A stretch of 64,000 nt of DNA, taken from positions 1 through 64,000 of the forward strand of contig NZ_CP011454.1 of assembly GCF_000695095.2 (NCBI RefSeq), written 5' to 3'. Made by a program: the position numbers and the translations under genes. Source of the stretch: Gemmatimonas phototrophica (lineage in GTDB: Bacteria; Gemmatimonadota; Gemmatimonadetes; Gemmatimonadales; Gemmatimonadaceae). Below are positions 27,138 through 36,529 of the stretch, one piece after another. Every line of letters starts with the position of its first letter. Within the stretch, counting starts at the first letter, position 1. The notes under the pieces are model-generated. The model was not told where the DNA came from, did not search any database, and saw only the letters and a program-made list of their open reading frames with translations.

Positions 27138-28778
27138 ATGACCTCCCGACGTGATTTTCTGTGGCAGGGCGGCACTGCCTTTGGCGGCGCCCTGCTGGCC
27201 GGCAGTGCCCTCGCCGGCATTCCGCGCCTGCTCTCTGCGGCGCCGGCGCCCGATGCCAAGGCGCTCGAAGCGTTCACCGATATTGCCAACGTGCGCGCGC
27301 TCATGGACGCCGCGCTGAATGCCGCCAAGATGGCCGGCGCTACCTACGCCGATGTGCGCTGCAGCCGTCAGCGGCAGAACTTCGTGTTCACCCGCGAACA
27401 GCAGATTCAGCAGGTGGTAGACACCGACACCGTGGGCATTGGTGTGCGCGCCCTGGTTGATGGTACCTGGGGTTTTGCCGCCACGCGCATTCTCACCACC
27501 GATGGTGCCGCCGCGGCGGCGCGCGAAGCGGTGGCGATTGCCAAGGCGTCCAAAATTGCCCGTGCCAATCCCATTGAGTGGCTTCCCGCCCCGGTGGTGA
27601 AGGACGGCGTGTGGAAGGGGGCGTTTACGCAGGACCCGTTTGACATTCCGGTGGAACAGAAGGCCGATCTGCTGCTCAAGGCCAACGCCGGCGCGCTCAA
27701 GGCGAAGAATGTGAAGTACGTGTTCAGCGGCTTCTTCTTCGTGAAGGACGAACGCAACTACGCCAACACCGACGGCACCGTCACCAAGCAGGACGTGGTG
27801 CGCTCATGGCCCACCATGCAGATCACCGCCGTCAGCGCCGACTTTACCGACTTCCAGAACCGCAGCAACATGGTGGCCCCGATGGCCCGCGGCTGGGAGT
27901 ACATCCTGCAGAGTGATCTGGTGGGGAACGCGCAGAAGTGGGGCGAAGAAGCGGCCGCCAAGCTCACCGGCAAGCCGGTGGAGCAGGGGCGCTATGATCT
28001 CGTGCTCGACCCGCAGAACTTGTGGCTCACCATTCACGAAAGCATCGGGCACCCCACCGAGCTCGATCGGGCCATGGGCTACGAAGCCAACTACGCCGGC
28101 ACCAGCTTTGTGGCGCCGCCCGACAAGATGCTGGGCTCTCTCAAGTACGGCCCGAGCATCATGAACATCCAGGGCGACCGCTCACAGGAAGGCGGACTCT
28201 CCACGATTGGCTGGGACGACGACGGCGTGAAGCCCGACGAATTCCTCATTGTGAAGAACGGCATGTTCAACGACTACCAGACCACGCGTGAACAGGCGCC
28301 GTGGTTGCGCTGGTGGTACGACAAGAGTGGCGCCCCCGTGCGCTCACACGGCTGCTCGTACGCGCAGGGGTGGGACAACGTACAATTCCAGCGCATGCCC
28401 AACGTGTCACTCATGCCGGGCGAAAAAGATCTGTCGCAGGACGATCTCATTGCCGCCACCGATCGCGGCATTCTCATTCAGGGCGACGGCAGCTTCTCCA
28501 TTGATCAGCAGCGCTTCAACGCGCAGTTCGGCGGGCAGCTCTATCACGAAATCAAGGGCGGCAAGGTGGTGGGCGTGTTGAAAGACGTGGCCTATCAGAT
28601 TCGCACGCCGGACTTCTGGAACAGCATGGACATGATTGGCGGCAAGCGCAGCTATCAGCTGGGTGGCTCCTTCTTTGACGGCAAGGGACAGCCGCCACAG
28701 GTGAACGCGGTGAGCCACGGCTCACCCCCGGCCCGTTTCCGCAATGTGAACGTGATCAACACCGGGAGGACAGCGTAA
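27138..28778 (+). CDS. tldD: TldD-family metalloprotease, Tat-exported
   Basis: The protein has 546 residues and begins MTSRRDFLWQGGTAFGGALL, a twin-arginine signal, so this copy is probably exported folded. The catalytic zinc site HESIGH is in LTIHESIGHPTELDRAMG. TldD pairs with TldE/PmbA to form a protease that cleaves unfolded peptides, in E. coli including microcin B17 precursor and CcdA. The stop overlaps the start of the pmbA-like gene by one base (TAATG), so the two are translated as a unit. The second subunit has no visible signal. Confidence 0.92.
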   Translation: MTSRRDFLWQGGTAFGGALLAGSALAGIPRLLSAAPAPDAKALEAFTDIANVRALMDAALNAAKMAGATYADVRCSRQRQNFVFTREQQIQQVVDTDTVGIGVRALVDGTWGFAATRILTTDGAAAAAREAVAIAKASKIARANPIEWLPAPVVKDGVWKGAFTQDPFDIPVEQKADLLLKANAGALKAKNVKYVFSGFFFVKDERNYANTDGTVTKQDVVRSWPTMQITAVSADFTDFQNRSNMVAPMARGWEYILQSDLVGNAQKWGEEAAAKLTGKPVEQGRYDLVLDPQNLWLTIHESIGHPTELDRAMGYEANYAGTSFVAPPDKMLGSLKYGPSIMNIQGDRSQEGGLSTIGWDDDGVKPDEFLIVKNGMFNDYQTTREQAPWLRWWYDKSGAPVRSHGCSYAQGWDNVQFQRMPNVSLMPGEKDLSQDDLIAATDRGILIQGDGSFSIDQQRFNAQFGGQLYHEIKGGKVVGVLKDVAYQIRTPDFWNSMDMIGGKRSYQLGGSFFDGKGQPPQVNAVSHGSPPARFRNVNVINTGRTA

Positions 28779-30127
28779 TGCAAACCAATACCGCCATCCT
28801 CACGCGCGATCAGGCGCAGGCGATCGTCGAAAAGGCGATCAAGATGTCCAAGGCCGATGCCGTAGACGTGCAGGTGAATACGTACACCGCCGGCAACATC
28901 CGCTTCGCCGATAATCAGGTGAGCACCGCCGGCAGCACCACCGACGCGCAGCTGGGCATTCAGAGCGCGTTCGGCCCCAAGCATGCCGTGGTCACCACCA
29001 ACGATCTCTCCGACGAAAGCATTGCCCGCGCCGTGCGTGAAAGCGAACGGCTGGCGCGTCTCTCGCCCGACGATCCGGAGTCGATGCCGCAGCTGGGGGC
29101 GCAGACGTACACGCCGGTCAACTCGTTCTTCGACAGCACGGCGAATCTGTCGGCCAGCGACCGTGCCAAGGCCGCGCTTGACGCGCTCGAACTGTCTCGC
29201 AAGTCCGGTGATCTCAAGGCGGCCGGGTATCTCGTGACCACTGCCGGCGCGTTGGCCATTGGCAACAGCACCGGCATGTTTGCGTATCATCGCAGTACCA
29301 ACGCGAACTACACGCTCACCGTGCGCACCGCCGATGGCACCGGTTCCGGCTGGGCCGCCGGTGATCATGCCGACTGGGCGCAGCTCGATGCGCGTCGTGT
29401 GGCAGAGACGGCCGTAGAAAAAGCGCGCCTGTCGCGCAATCCGGTGGCCATTGAGCCGGGACGCTACACGGTCATTCTCGAGCCGCAGGCCGTGGGCGAT
29501 CTGGTGCAGCTCATCAGCAACTACGCCGACGCCCGCAGCGCCGACGAAGGGCGCAGCCCCTTCGTGAAGCAGGGGGGTGGCAACAAGGTGGGCGAAAAGA
29601 TCATGGATGAGCGCATCACGATCTTCTCCGACCCCGCCGATCCACAGCTGCTGGGTCGCCCGTGGGATTTTGAAGGCATGCCACTCGGCCGTCAGGTGTG
29701 GATTGAGAACGGCGTGCTCAAGCAGCTCATCTACTCGCGCTTCTGGGCCAAGAAGCAGGGCAAGACACCCACCGGTGGCCCGAGCTCCTTCAAGATGGCC
29801 GGCGGCACGCAGAGCGTGGAGGATCTCATCAAGGGCACCACACGCGGCATTCTGGTGACCCGCCTGTGGTATCTGCGCGAAGTGGATCCGCGCACCATTC
29901 TCTACACGGGACTCACCCGCGACGGCACGTTCCTGGTGGAGAATGGCAAGATCACCAAGAGTCTGCGCAACTTCCGCTTCAACGAGTCGCCGCTGTTCAT
30001 GCTGAACAATCTCGAGGCGCTCGGCAGACCGGAGAGACTGGCCGGCACCGAGCAGGGCGGCGATGTGGTGATGCCGTCGCTCAAGGCGAGGGATTTCAAT
30101 TTTACGAGTTTGTCGGAAGCGGTGTGA
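28778..30127 (+). CDS. pmbA: TldE/PmbA-family protein
   Basis: A 449-residue partner of the preceding gene. It has the TldD/PmbA fold but lacks the HExxxH zinc site, as expected of TldE. The N-terminus (LTRDQAQAIVEKAIKMSKADAVDVQV) and the segment FADNQVSTAG correspond to the substrate-channel half of the family. An odd point is that the TldD partner has a Tat signal while this protein has none, so either both are co-exported as a complex or the pair works differently from E. coli. Confidence 0.9.
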   Translation: MQTNTAILTRDQAQAIVEKAIKMSKADAVDVQVNTYTAGNIRFADNQVSTAGSTTDAQLGIQSAFGPKHAVVTTNDLSDESIARAVRESERLARLSPDDPESMPQLGAQTYTPVNSFFDSTANLSASDRAKAALDALELSRKSGDLKAAGYLVTTAGALAIGNSTGMFAYHRSTNANYTLTVRTADGTGSGWAAGDHADWAQLDARRVAETAVEKARLSRNPVAIEPGRYTVILEPQAVGDLVQLISNYADARSADEGRSPFVKQGGGNKVGEKIMDERITIFSDPADPQLLGRPWDFEGMPLGRQVWIENGVLKQLIYSRFWAKKQGKTPTGGPSSFKMAGGTQSVEDLIKGTTRGILVTRLWYLREVDPRTILYTGLTRDGTFLVENGKITKSLRNFRFNESPLFMLNNLEALGRPERLAGTEQGGDVVMPSLKARDFNFTSLSEAV

Positions 30128-30130
30128 TGG

Positions 30131-30285
30131 ATTGCGTTTAGGCCGGGGAGTTTTGAGTTCTCAGTGGGAGTTTTCAGCTGTCAGTTCGAGTTACCAGTCT
30201 TCAGTTTTCAACTGATAACTCACAACTTCAACTGACAACTGAATACTCCCACTCACAACTCAAAACTCCTCCGCCAAGCGCAACC
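30131..30285. repeat. Long inverted repeat, AACTGACAACT family; likely bidirectional terminator
   Basis: The entire gap between two convergent stop codons is one imperfect palindrome centred at 30207/30208. The inner 60 bases on each side pair well, starting from GGAGTTTTGAGTT at 30147 and its complement ending at 30268, and weaker pairing continues into GATTGCGTTTAGG / CCAAGCGCAACC at the edges. Units are AACTGACAACT-like, as in 2937-3086. Confidence 0.75.
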
Positions 30286-31587
30286 TCACTTCTTCGCCAC
30301 CTTCTCCACCCCCTCCATCACCCGCAGCAAATTGCCGCCCCAGATTTTCTCAATTTCGGCCGCCGTATAGCCGCGCCGCACCAACTCGGCGGTCACATTC
30401 ATCGACTCGCTGGCGTTGCGCCAGCCGTCCACGCCGCCGCCGCCGTCGAAGTCGCTGCTGATGCCTACGTGGTTGATCCCAATGCGCTTCACCACATAGT
30501 CAATGTGATTCGCAAAGTCCGCGACCGTCGCGGCCGGGTCGCTGGGATACCGCCGTGCCGTGATGTCCTCCTGCTTGGCCAGATATTCGTTGCGCTTGTC
30601 GTTGGGAAGCGCTTCGATGGCCCGCTGCACCGCCACGCGTGAGCCCGGGGCAATGCCGTATTCCTTGCGCAGCGCGTCTACTGCGGCGGCGCGTTCGGCA
30701 TCCTTGGCCGGGTTGCACTTCACGTAGCTGTTGAACGCCACCAGCTGAATCACGCCGCCGTTCTTCTTCAGCGCGTCGAGTTGCTCGTCGTCCATGTTGC
30801 GGCTGTGATTGCACAACGCGCGCACGCCACTGTGTGACGCAATGATGGGCGCCTTGCTCAACGCCACCGTTTGCAGCATGGACTGTTTGGACGGGTGCGA
30901 CACATCAATCATCATGCCCAGCCGATTCATCTCGGCGATGACCTGCTTGCCCAGCGGCGAGAGACCGTTGTGCAGCCACACGCCATCACGTTCGCCGGTG
31001 TTGCTGTCGGAGAGCTGGCTGTGACCGTTGTGCGCCAGCGACATGTACCGTCCGCCGCGCTGATAGAACTTCTCCACGTTGGCAATGTCGCTGCCAATGG
31101 GAAAGCCGTTCTCCACGCCAATGAAAATGACGCGCTTGCCGCTGCGGTGAATGCGACGGGCGTCGGCCGCCGTGTACGCCAGTTCGGCGCGCGCTGGTGC
31201 GAGCTTGTCGGTGAGGCGATGCACGGCGTCGAACTTTTCGAGCGCCTGCGCATTGGCGCGCGCAAAGCCGGCCGCGTTGAGCGCGGTGTCCTGCCCCACG
31301 TACACGATGAGAAAGGCGCCCACGAGGCCACCCTCTTCCATCTTCACGATGTCCACCTGCGTACGCGGCAGCTTCTGCGCGTAGTTGGGGCCGCTCTCGT
31401 TGAAGTTCGCGGGCGAGATGTCTACGTGCGTGTCAATGGAAAGCACTTTCGCGTGAATGGCCTTGGCCGTTGCAAGAATGGCCGACTCGTCGCGCGGGGG
31501 CGGTCCCGATTGTGCAGCGAGTACAGTGGGAAGGCCCAGCGCGAGGCCCAGCGGCCCCATGGCAAGGAGAGTACGGAGTGTCGGCAT
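30286..31587 (-). CDS. Membrane-dipeptidase-like peptidase, family M19
   Basis: The protein has 433 residues with a Sec signal peptide (MPTLRTLLAMGPLGLALG, ending VLAAQS). The binuclear zinc ligands of M19 are visible: DTHVD, the Glu in IGVENGFPIG, and the His residues in DVSHPSKQS and IASHSGVRAL. M19 enzymes cleave dipeptides, including D-amino-acid or beta-lactam-like ones. It should act in the periplasm. It is divergent from the HPF-like gene across 110 bases. Confidence 0.93.
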   Translation of the reverse strand: MPTLRTLLAMGPLGLALGLPTVLAAQSGPPPRDESAILATAKAIHAKVLSIDTHVDISPANFNESGPNYAQKLPRTQVDIVKMEEGGLVGAFLIVYVGQDTALNAAGFARANAQALEKFDAVHRLTDKLAPARAELAYTAADARRIHRSGKRVIFIGVENGFPIGSDIANVEKFYQRGGRYMSLAHNGHSQLSDSNTGERDGVWLHNGLSPLGKQVIAEMNRLGMMIDVSHPSKQSMLQTVALSKAPIIASHSGVRALCNHSRNMDDEQLDALKKNGGVIQLVAFNSYVKCNPAKDAERAAAVDALRKEYGIAPGSRVAVQRAIEALPNDKRNEYLAKQEDITARRYPSDPAATVADFANHIDYVVKRIGINHVGISSDFDGGGGVDGWRNASESMNVTAELVRRGYTAAEIEKIWGGNLLRVMEGVEKVAKK

Positions 31588-31697
31588 GGTGATGAATGGA
31601 TTGGGACAAATGACCGATCAGGGACAACTCGCGGGGTACGTAGAAATACGCCGCTCAGGCGAGCACCGTTCATCCATTTCCTACCTATGGAGATACC

Positions 31698-32051
31698 ATG
31701 CTCATTCAGCTGAATACGGACAATCAGGTCGAGGGAAGTGACGAGGAGGTACGCCAGGCCGAAGCCGATCTGCAGCGCACCATGGCGCGCTTCGACAAGC
31801 ATATCACCCGCATTGAGGTGCATTTTCAGGACGCCAATGCCGAGAAGGCCGGGAGCAATGACAAGCGATGCATGCTGGAAGCCCGGCTCCGTGGTCGCGA
31901 TCCGGTGGCGGTAAGCCATACGGGGCCAACGCTCACGGCGGCCTTCCATGGCGCGCGCGACAAACTCACCACCGTGCTGGACCGTCGGGTGGCGCGTCTG
32001 CGGCCGCCCAAGGGCGTTGATCCCTTTGAGACGCAGGGTCTCTCCCTCTAG
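31698..32051 (+). CDS. HPF/RaiA-like ribosome-associated protein
   Basis: A 117-residue basic protein with the beta-alpha pattern of ribosome hibernation factors (HITRIEVHFQDAN, then LEARLRGRDPVAV, and LTAAFHGARDKLTTVLDRRVARL). It lacks the C-terminal dimerisation domain of long HPF, so it is closer to the short HPF/YfiA type. GGAG lies six bases before the ATG. Its specific action on ribosomes is inferred from the fold. Confidence 0.8.
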   Translation: MLIQLNTDNQVEGSDEEVRQAEADLQRTMARFDKHITRIEVHFQDANAEKAGSNDKRCMLEARLRGRDPVAVSHTGPTLTAAFHGARDKLTTVLDRRVARLRPPKGVDPFETQGLSL

Positions 32052-32065
32052 GCGGCACACAACCC

Positions 32066-32100
32066 ACGCGGGCCCAGCGAGTGATTCGCTGAGCCCGCGT
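32066..32100. terminator. Bidirectional hairpin terminator
   Basis: ACGCGGGC (32066-32073) pairs with GCCCGCGT (32093-32100), and CAGCGA with TCGCTG inside. It lies between the convergent HPF-like and OmpA genes. There is no long U tract. Confidence 0.6.
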
Positions 32101-32121
32101 CTCTGGTATTCGTGACCGCCA

Positions 32122-32805
32122 TCAGCGTTCCGGGGTGAATCCCCGGCCGAGGTCCGCCTTCATCTTGTCGCTGGCGTAGATCGCGACTTCCACCCGCCGG
32201 TTCAACTGCAGCCCGTCTTCGGTGCTGTTGTCGGCCACCGGTTCGGCTTCCCCCCGCCCGTTGGTGCGCAGTCGTGTGCGTGTCACCCCCAGGCTCACGA
32301 GATAGTCGGCCGTCGCGTTGGCCCGACGCTCGGAAAGCGCCTGATTGTAGCTGTCTTCGCCCCGCGCGTCGGTGTGCCCCACAATGAGCAGGTCACTGCC
32401 GGGATACTCGTTCAGGCTTTTGGCCAGATTGCGCAGATTGGTGGCGGCCAGATCGCGAATGGTGGACGACTCGGTGTCAAAGAGCAGGCCGGAGGCGAAC
32501 GTAACCTGAATGCCTTCGCCTACGCGCTCTACCGTGGCCCCGGAAACCTGCTGCTCGATCTTCTTGGCTTGCTGATCCATCTGGTGTCCAATCACCGCGC
32601 CCAGCGTGCCACCCACCACGGCGCCCAGAATGGCCCCCTTGGCGGTGGAGCCGTTCGCGCGACCAACGGCCGCTCCAATGGCCCCGCCAGCGGCGGCGCC
32701 AATGGCGCCCCCTTCCTGCTTGCGGTTCAACGACTGGCACCCGGCCAGTGTGGTGCTGACGAGCAGCCCGCTGAGCAGCAGGCGCTTTGGTGTGTGTGCC
32801 GACAT
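32122..32805 (-). CDS. OmpA-family lipoprotein with glycine zipper (YiaD-like)
   Basis: A 227-residue lipoprotein (signal ends LAGC, Cys23). It is followed by a glycine-zipper region (GGAIGAAAGGAIGAAVG, GAVVGGTLGAVIG) and a C-terminal OmpA domain that binds peptidoglycan (LLFDTESSTIRD, LLIVGHTDARGEDSYNQALSERRA). It should tether the outer membrane to the cell wall. The start at 32805 has GGGAGC upstream; the frame continues further but gives unrelated sequence. Confidence 0.92.
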   Translation of the reverse strand: MSAHTPKRLLLSGLLVSTTLAGCQSLNRKQEGGAIGAAAGGAIGAAVGRANGSTAKGAILGAVVGGTLGAVIGHQMDQQAKKIEQQVSGATVERVGEGIQVTFASGLLFDTESSTIRDLAATNLRNLAKSLNEYPGSDLLIVGHTDARGEDSYNQALSERRANATADYLVSLGVTRTRLRTNGRGEAEPVADNSTEDGLQLNRRVEVAIYASDKMKADLGRGFTPER

Positions 32806-32956
32806 GTGGTGCTCCCTGTGAATGTCATTGGCGATAACAGGCACAGGGCGTGCCAGCGTATGCTCGAGGTCGTGATGCCCGTCGCGTTGATCGTGCCGTC
32901 GGTTCCTCCCAGTCCGGCTCACGCCGTTCATGGTGCCGATCATGCACGAAAGGCTC

Positions 32957-33877
32957 CTACCCCACCCGCTTCCCCAGCGCCGCCGGTGAGGCGGCCCGCC
33001 CGCTCGCGCCGGCCAAGACCAGCAGCGTGAGGACATAGGGGAGGGCGAGGAACAGCTGATACGGCACGCCGGTGAAGCCCATGGACTGGAAGAGCGTCTG
33101 CAGCGAGTTGGCCGCCCCAAAGAGCAGCGCTGCCGCTGCTACACCCAGCGGGCGCCACCGGCCCAGCACCACAATGGCAATGGCAATGAAGCCGCGCCCG
33201 GCGGACATGCCTTCCACAAACGTGCCCGCCTGCGCGAGCACCAGCGTGGCACCGGCCAGCCCCGCCATGCCGCCGGCGAAGAGCACCGCCAACGCTTGCA
33301 CACGCCGTGGCGCGATCCCCGCCGCCACCGCGGCCTCGGGATATTCGCCAATGGCGCGGAGCGCGAGCCCACCATGTGTGCGCTGCAGCCACCACGCGAG
33401 GAACGGCGCCAGCAGCATCACGACGTACGTGGCCAATGGCTGCGCAAACAACCCCGGGCCCACCAGCGGCAACGACGACAAACCCGGAATGGCCACCACC
33501 CCCGTCGTTGGCGTACTCAGCGCCACTCCAGACGTGCCGAAGATGGTGCGGTACAGCGTGCCGGTGAGGCCGAGCGCAAACATGGTAATGGCGGTGCCGG
33601 TGATGATCTGGTCGGCCTTGAGCCCCACCGTGAACAGCGCGAATACCGCTGCCACGGCCACACCGGCCAGCGCCCCCACCGCAAAACCACCGCCTACCCC
33701 AATCACACCAGCCGCCACGGTGGCGCCCAGCGCTCCGGCAATGATGGACCCTTCCAGGCCAATGTTGATCACGCCCGCGCGCTCACTGATGCACTCGCCC
33801 AATGCCGCGAACGCCAGCGGAGTGGCCGTGCGCACCGTGGCCTCAAGAAAGCCGGTGCCAATATCCAACGCGCTCAT
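32957..33877 (-). CDS. ABC transporter permease, nucleoside/BMP type (second permease)
   Basis: A 306-residue permease of the RbsC/BPD-2 type. GECISERAGVINIGLEGSIIAGALG is the hallmark of the permeases that work with BMP lipoproteins. About eight to nine hydrophobic segments are visible. ATG 33877 has GAGG seven bases upstream. It is the last gene of the uptake operon and ends about 150 bases before the OmpA gene's start. The substrate is probably a nucleoside, based on family. Confidence 0.9.
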   Translation of the reverse strand: MSALDIGTGFLEATVRTATPLAFAALGECISERAGVINIGLEGSIIAGALGATVAAGVIGVGGGFAVGALAGVAVAAVFALFTVGLKADQIITGTAITMFALGLTGTLYRTIFGTSGVALSTPTTGVVAIPGLSSLPLVGPGLFAQPLATYVVMLLAPFLAWWLQRTHGGLALRAIGEYPEAAVAAGIAPRRVQALAVLFAGGMAGLAGATLVLAQAGTFVEGMSAGRGFIAIAIVVLGRWRPLGVAAAALLFGAANSLQTLFQSMGFTGVPYQLFLALPYVLTLLVLAGASGRAASPAALGKRVG

Positions 33878-33884
33878 GACATCC

Positions 33885-34961
33885 TCACGTCGCGGCCTCG
33901 GCGCGCGCCGCCACCGGAGTGTCCACGCGATCACCTACTCGATCGACCACACGATCGGCCGCGACCACCAGCAGAATGAGCAAGGCTTCCACCACACTCA
34001 CCACGACACTGGGCACACCCGCATCACGCTGCATGGCGTTGGCGCCAGCTTCGAGCGCCCCGAAGAGTAGCGCCGTGCCCAGTACCCCCACCGGATGCAA
34101 CCGCGCCATGAGTGCTACAGCAATGGCGGTGTAGCCGTACCCCGGCGAAAAGTTTTCGTACAGCGCGTACGTGATGCCGGTGTACTCCACCGCGCCGCCC
34201 AGCCCCGCCAGCAGCCCGCTCAACAGAAAGGCGGTAAACACGGTGCGCGAGACGGCAATGCCACCGGCTGATTGGGCGGCAAACGCATTGGCGCCCACGG
34301 CGCGCACGCGGAAGCCGCTCGCGGTGTGCGACAACCACCACCACACACCCACCGCCACCACCACCAGCAAGGGCACACCGGCGTGCAGTCGGGTGCCATC
34401 CAGCAGCACCGGCAAATGCAACGCGTCGGGCAACGACGCCGACTGCGGATTGATGCGCGTGGGTTCCTGCAACGGGCCACGCACCAACCACCCCGTGAGA
34501 TACAGCGCCACGAAGTTGAGCATGATGGTGCTGATCACTTCCAGCACGCCGAAGCGCAGGCGCAGCAGCGCGGCAATGCCAGCCCATACCGCACCAGCCG
34601 TTGCACCCGCCACCAGCAAAACGGGAATACCAATCACCGGCGAGACACCGGCCATTGGGACCGCCATGGCCGTCGCGGCGGCAGCGCCTATGAGCAACTG
34701 TCCTTCGGCACCCACATTCAGGATGCCCGCCCGAAATGCCAGCGACACTGCGAGGCCGGCAAAACCGAGCGGCACCATCCGCACCATGGTGGCCGAGGTG
34801 ATGGCGTACGACGAACCAAACGCTCCACGCACCAGCGCCTGCAACGCCGGTCCCACGTCGTGCCCGGTGGCCAGCAGCAGCAATGACAGCAACAGCAACG
34901 CGGCAACCAGCACGGCGGCCAACGGTGCAACGCCACGATACCAGAAGGCGCGCGCGTTCAT
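33885..34961 (-). CDS. ABC transporter permease, nucleoside/BMP type (first permease)
   Basis: The 358-residue membrane protein has the FRAGILNVGAEGQLLIGAAAATAM signature of the first permease of BMP-type importers and about nine hydrophobic segments. It overlaps the upstream ATPase by four bases and is seven bases from the second permease, so all three are translationally linked. The ending DRVGDRVDTPVAARAEAAT is polar and cytoplasmic-looking. Confidence 0.9.
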   Translation of the reverse strand: MNARAFWYRGVAPLAAVLVAALLLLSLLLLATGHDVGPALQALVRGAFGSSYAITSATMVRMVPLGFAGLAVSLAFRAGILNVGAEGQLLIGAAAATAMAVPMAGVSPVIGIPVLLVAGATAGAVWAGIAALLRLRFGVLEVISTIMLNFVALYLTGWLVRGPLQEPTRINPQSASLPDALHLPVLLDGTRLHAGVPLLVVVAVGVWWWLSHTASGFRVRAVGANAFAAQSAGGIAVSRTVFTAFLLSGLLAGLGGAVEYTGITYALYENFSPGYGYTAIAVALMARLHPVGVLGTALLFGALEAGANAMQRDAGVPSVVVSVVEALLILLVVAADRVVDRVGDRVDTPVAARAEAAT

Positions 34962-36529
34962 ACCCCGCCGCCCACGTTATGCGCCGATGCGCCCCCCAGC
35001 ATGGCACGCCCTACCGCGTCGCGATCACCGCGTACTTCGTGCGCCTGTCCGGCGTGCATCACATACACACGATCTGCCAGCAGCATGACTTCATCGAGGT
35101 CGCTGCTGTACACTACGACGGCGGTGCCGGCGTCGCGTGCGTCGCGCAACGATTGCTGCACCGCCGCGGTGGCTTTGAAATCCAGACCGCGTGACGGATT
35201 CTCCACGATGAGCGCTTCCGGCTGGTCGGCCAGTTCGCGCCCCAGGACGAACTTCTGCTGATTGCCCCCCGACAGCGTGCGCGCCACAGCCGATGCACCG
35301 GGCGCCCGTACATCAAAGCGCGTCAGCAACTGTGCAGTGCTTTCGCGCAGCGCACGCCAGGGCATGCGCCCACGACGGGCACCGGCGTTGCGCAGCGCCG
35401 TGTTCTCAAAGAGCGGGGCGTCGAGCAGCAGCGCATCACGATGGCGGTCTTCCGGCACAAAGCCCACGCGCGCGGGACGTACGACACGTCCCGCTGTTGC
35501 CTCCAACCGACCGGCGAGCAAACGAAGCAGCTCGTGCTGTCCCGCGCCTTCCACGGCCGCGATGCCCACAATTTCGCCGGCACGCACCTGCAACGTGGCG
35601 TGGTGTACGCGCTCTACGCCGCGGGCATCACGCCAGCGTACAGCGTCGAGCGCCAGCACCGTGGAGGAGGCGCCTTCCGGTACCGTGGTGCCGGAGTGCA
35701 GCGGGACCACGTGTGATGCCGTTTCCGTAATGCCCGCGGCCACTTGTTCTGCACTCTGCCCGGAGACATCGGGCTGCTCTCCCAACATGGCGGCCGCGAG
35801 CGCGTCCTGTGTGGTGTGCGCGGCGCGGGTCGTGAGCACCGTGCGGCCGCGGTGCAGCACGGTAATGTCATCGGCTACCGCCAGGGCATCGCGCAGTTTG
35901 TGCGTAATGAGCACCACCGCATTGCCGGCGTTGGCGTGTTGCCGAACCCACGCCAGCAACTCGGCGGCTTCACTGGGGGCCAGCACGGCTGTTGGTTCAT
36001 CGAGAATGAGCAGCTGCACATCACGCGCGAGCGCTTTCACAATTTCGCACCGCTGCTGCGCCCCTACGGGCAATGTGTCTACGCGCGCGTGCGGGTCGAG
36101 CGGCAAGCCGGCGCGTGTCGATACCTCACGTACGCGCGCTTCCGCCGCCGCTGGGTGATACGCGCCATGTCCACCCAGCGCCACATTCTCTGCCACCGTC
36201 ATGGCGGGCACCAGTGTGAAGTGCTGATGCACCATACCAATGCCACTGGCCAGCGCGTTCGCCGGCGAGGAGAAGTGTACCGGGGCGCCCCGCCACTGCA
36301 TGTCGCCGGCCTGCGGCGCGAGCAAGCCGAACACCACGCGCATGAGTGTGGTTTTGCCGGCGCCGTTTTCCCCGAGCAGCGCGTGCACTGTTCCGGGTCG
36401 CACCACGAATGATGCGTCGTCGAGGGCCAGCACTCCGCCAAAGCGGTGCGTGATGCCACGCAACGACAGCATGGGCACGACGCCCGGTGTTGCTCCGCCC
36501 GGAGCGACTCCGGCGACGGAGGTGCTCAC
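34958..36529 (-). CDS. ABC transporter ATP-binding protein, duplicated (RbsA/NupO type)
   Basis: A 523-residue ATPase with two fused nucleotide-binding domains. The first has Walker A GENGAGKTT and Walker B LLILDEPTAVL. The second has a degenerate Walker A (VEGAGQHELL), a full signature LSGGNQQKFVLGREL, and ALIVENPSRGLD in place of a canonical Walker B, as is normal for the second half in this subfamily. It powers the two permeases. It overlaps the Nif3 gene upstream by four bases. Confidence 0.93.
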   Translation of the reverse strand: MSTSVAGVAPGGATPGVVPMLSLRGITHRFGGVLALDDASFVVRPGTVHALLGENGAGKTTLMRVVFGLLAPQAGDMQWRGAPVHFSSPANALASGIGMVHQHFTLVPAMTVAENVALGGHGAYHPAAAEARVREVSTRAGLPLDPHARVDTLPVGAQQRCEIVKALARDVQLLILDEPTAVLAPSEAAELLAWVRQHANAGNAVVLITHKLRDALAVADDITVLHRGRTVLTTRAAHTTQDALAAAMLGEQPDVSGQSAEQVAAGITETASHVVPLHSGTTVPEGASSTVLALDAVRWRDARGVERVHHATLQVRAGEIVGIAAVEGAGQHELLRLLAGRLEATAGRVVRPARVGFVPEDRHRDALLLDAPLFENTALRNAGARRGRMPWRALRESTAQLLTRFDVRAPGASAVARTLSGGNQQKFVLGRELADQPEALIVENPSRGLDFKATAAVQQSLRDARDAGTAVVVYSSDLDEVMLLADRVYVMHAGQAHEVRGDRDAVGRAMLGGASAHNVGGGV

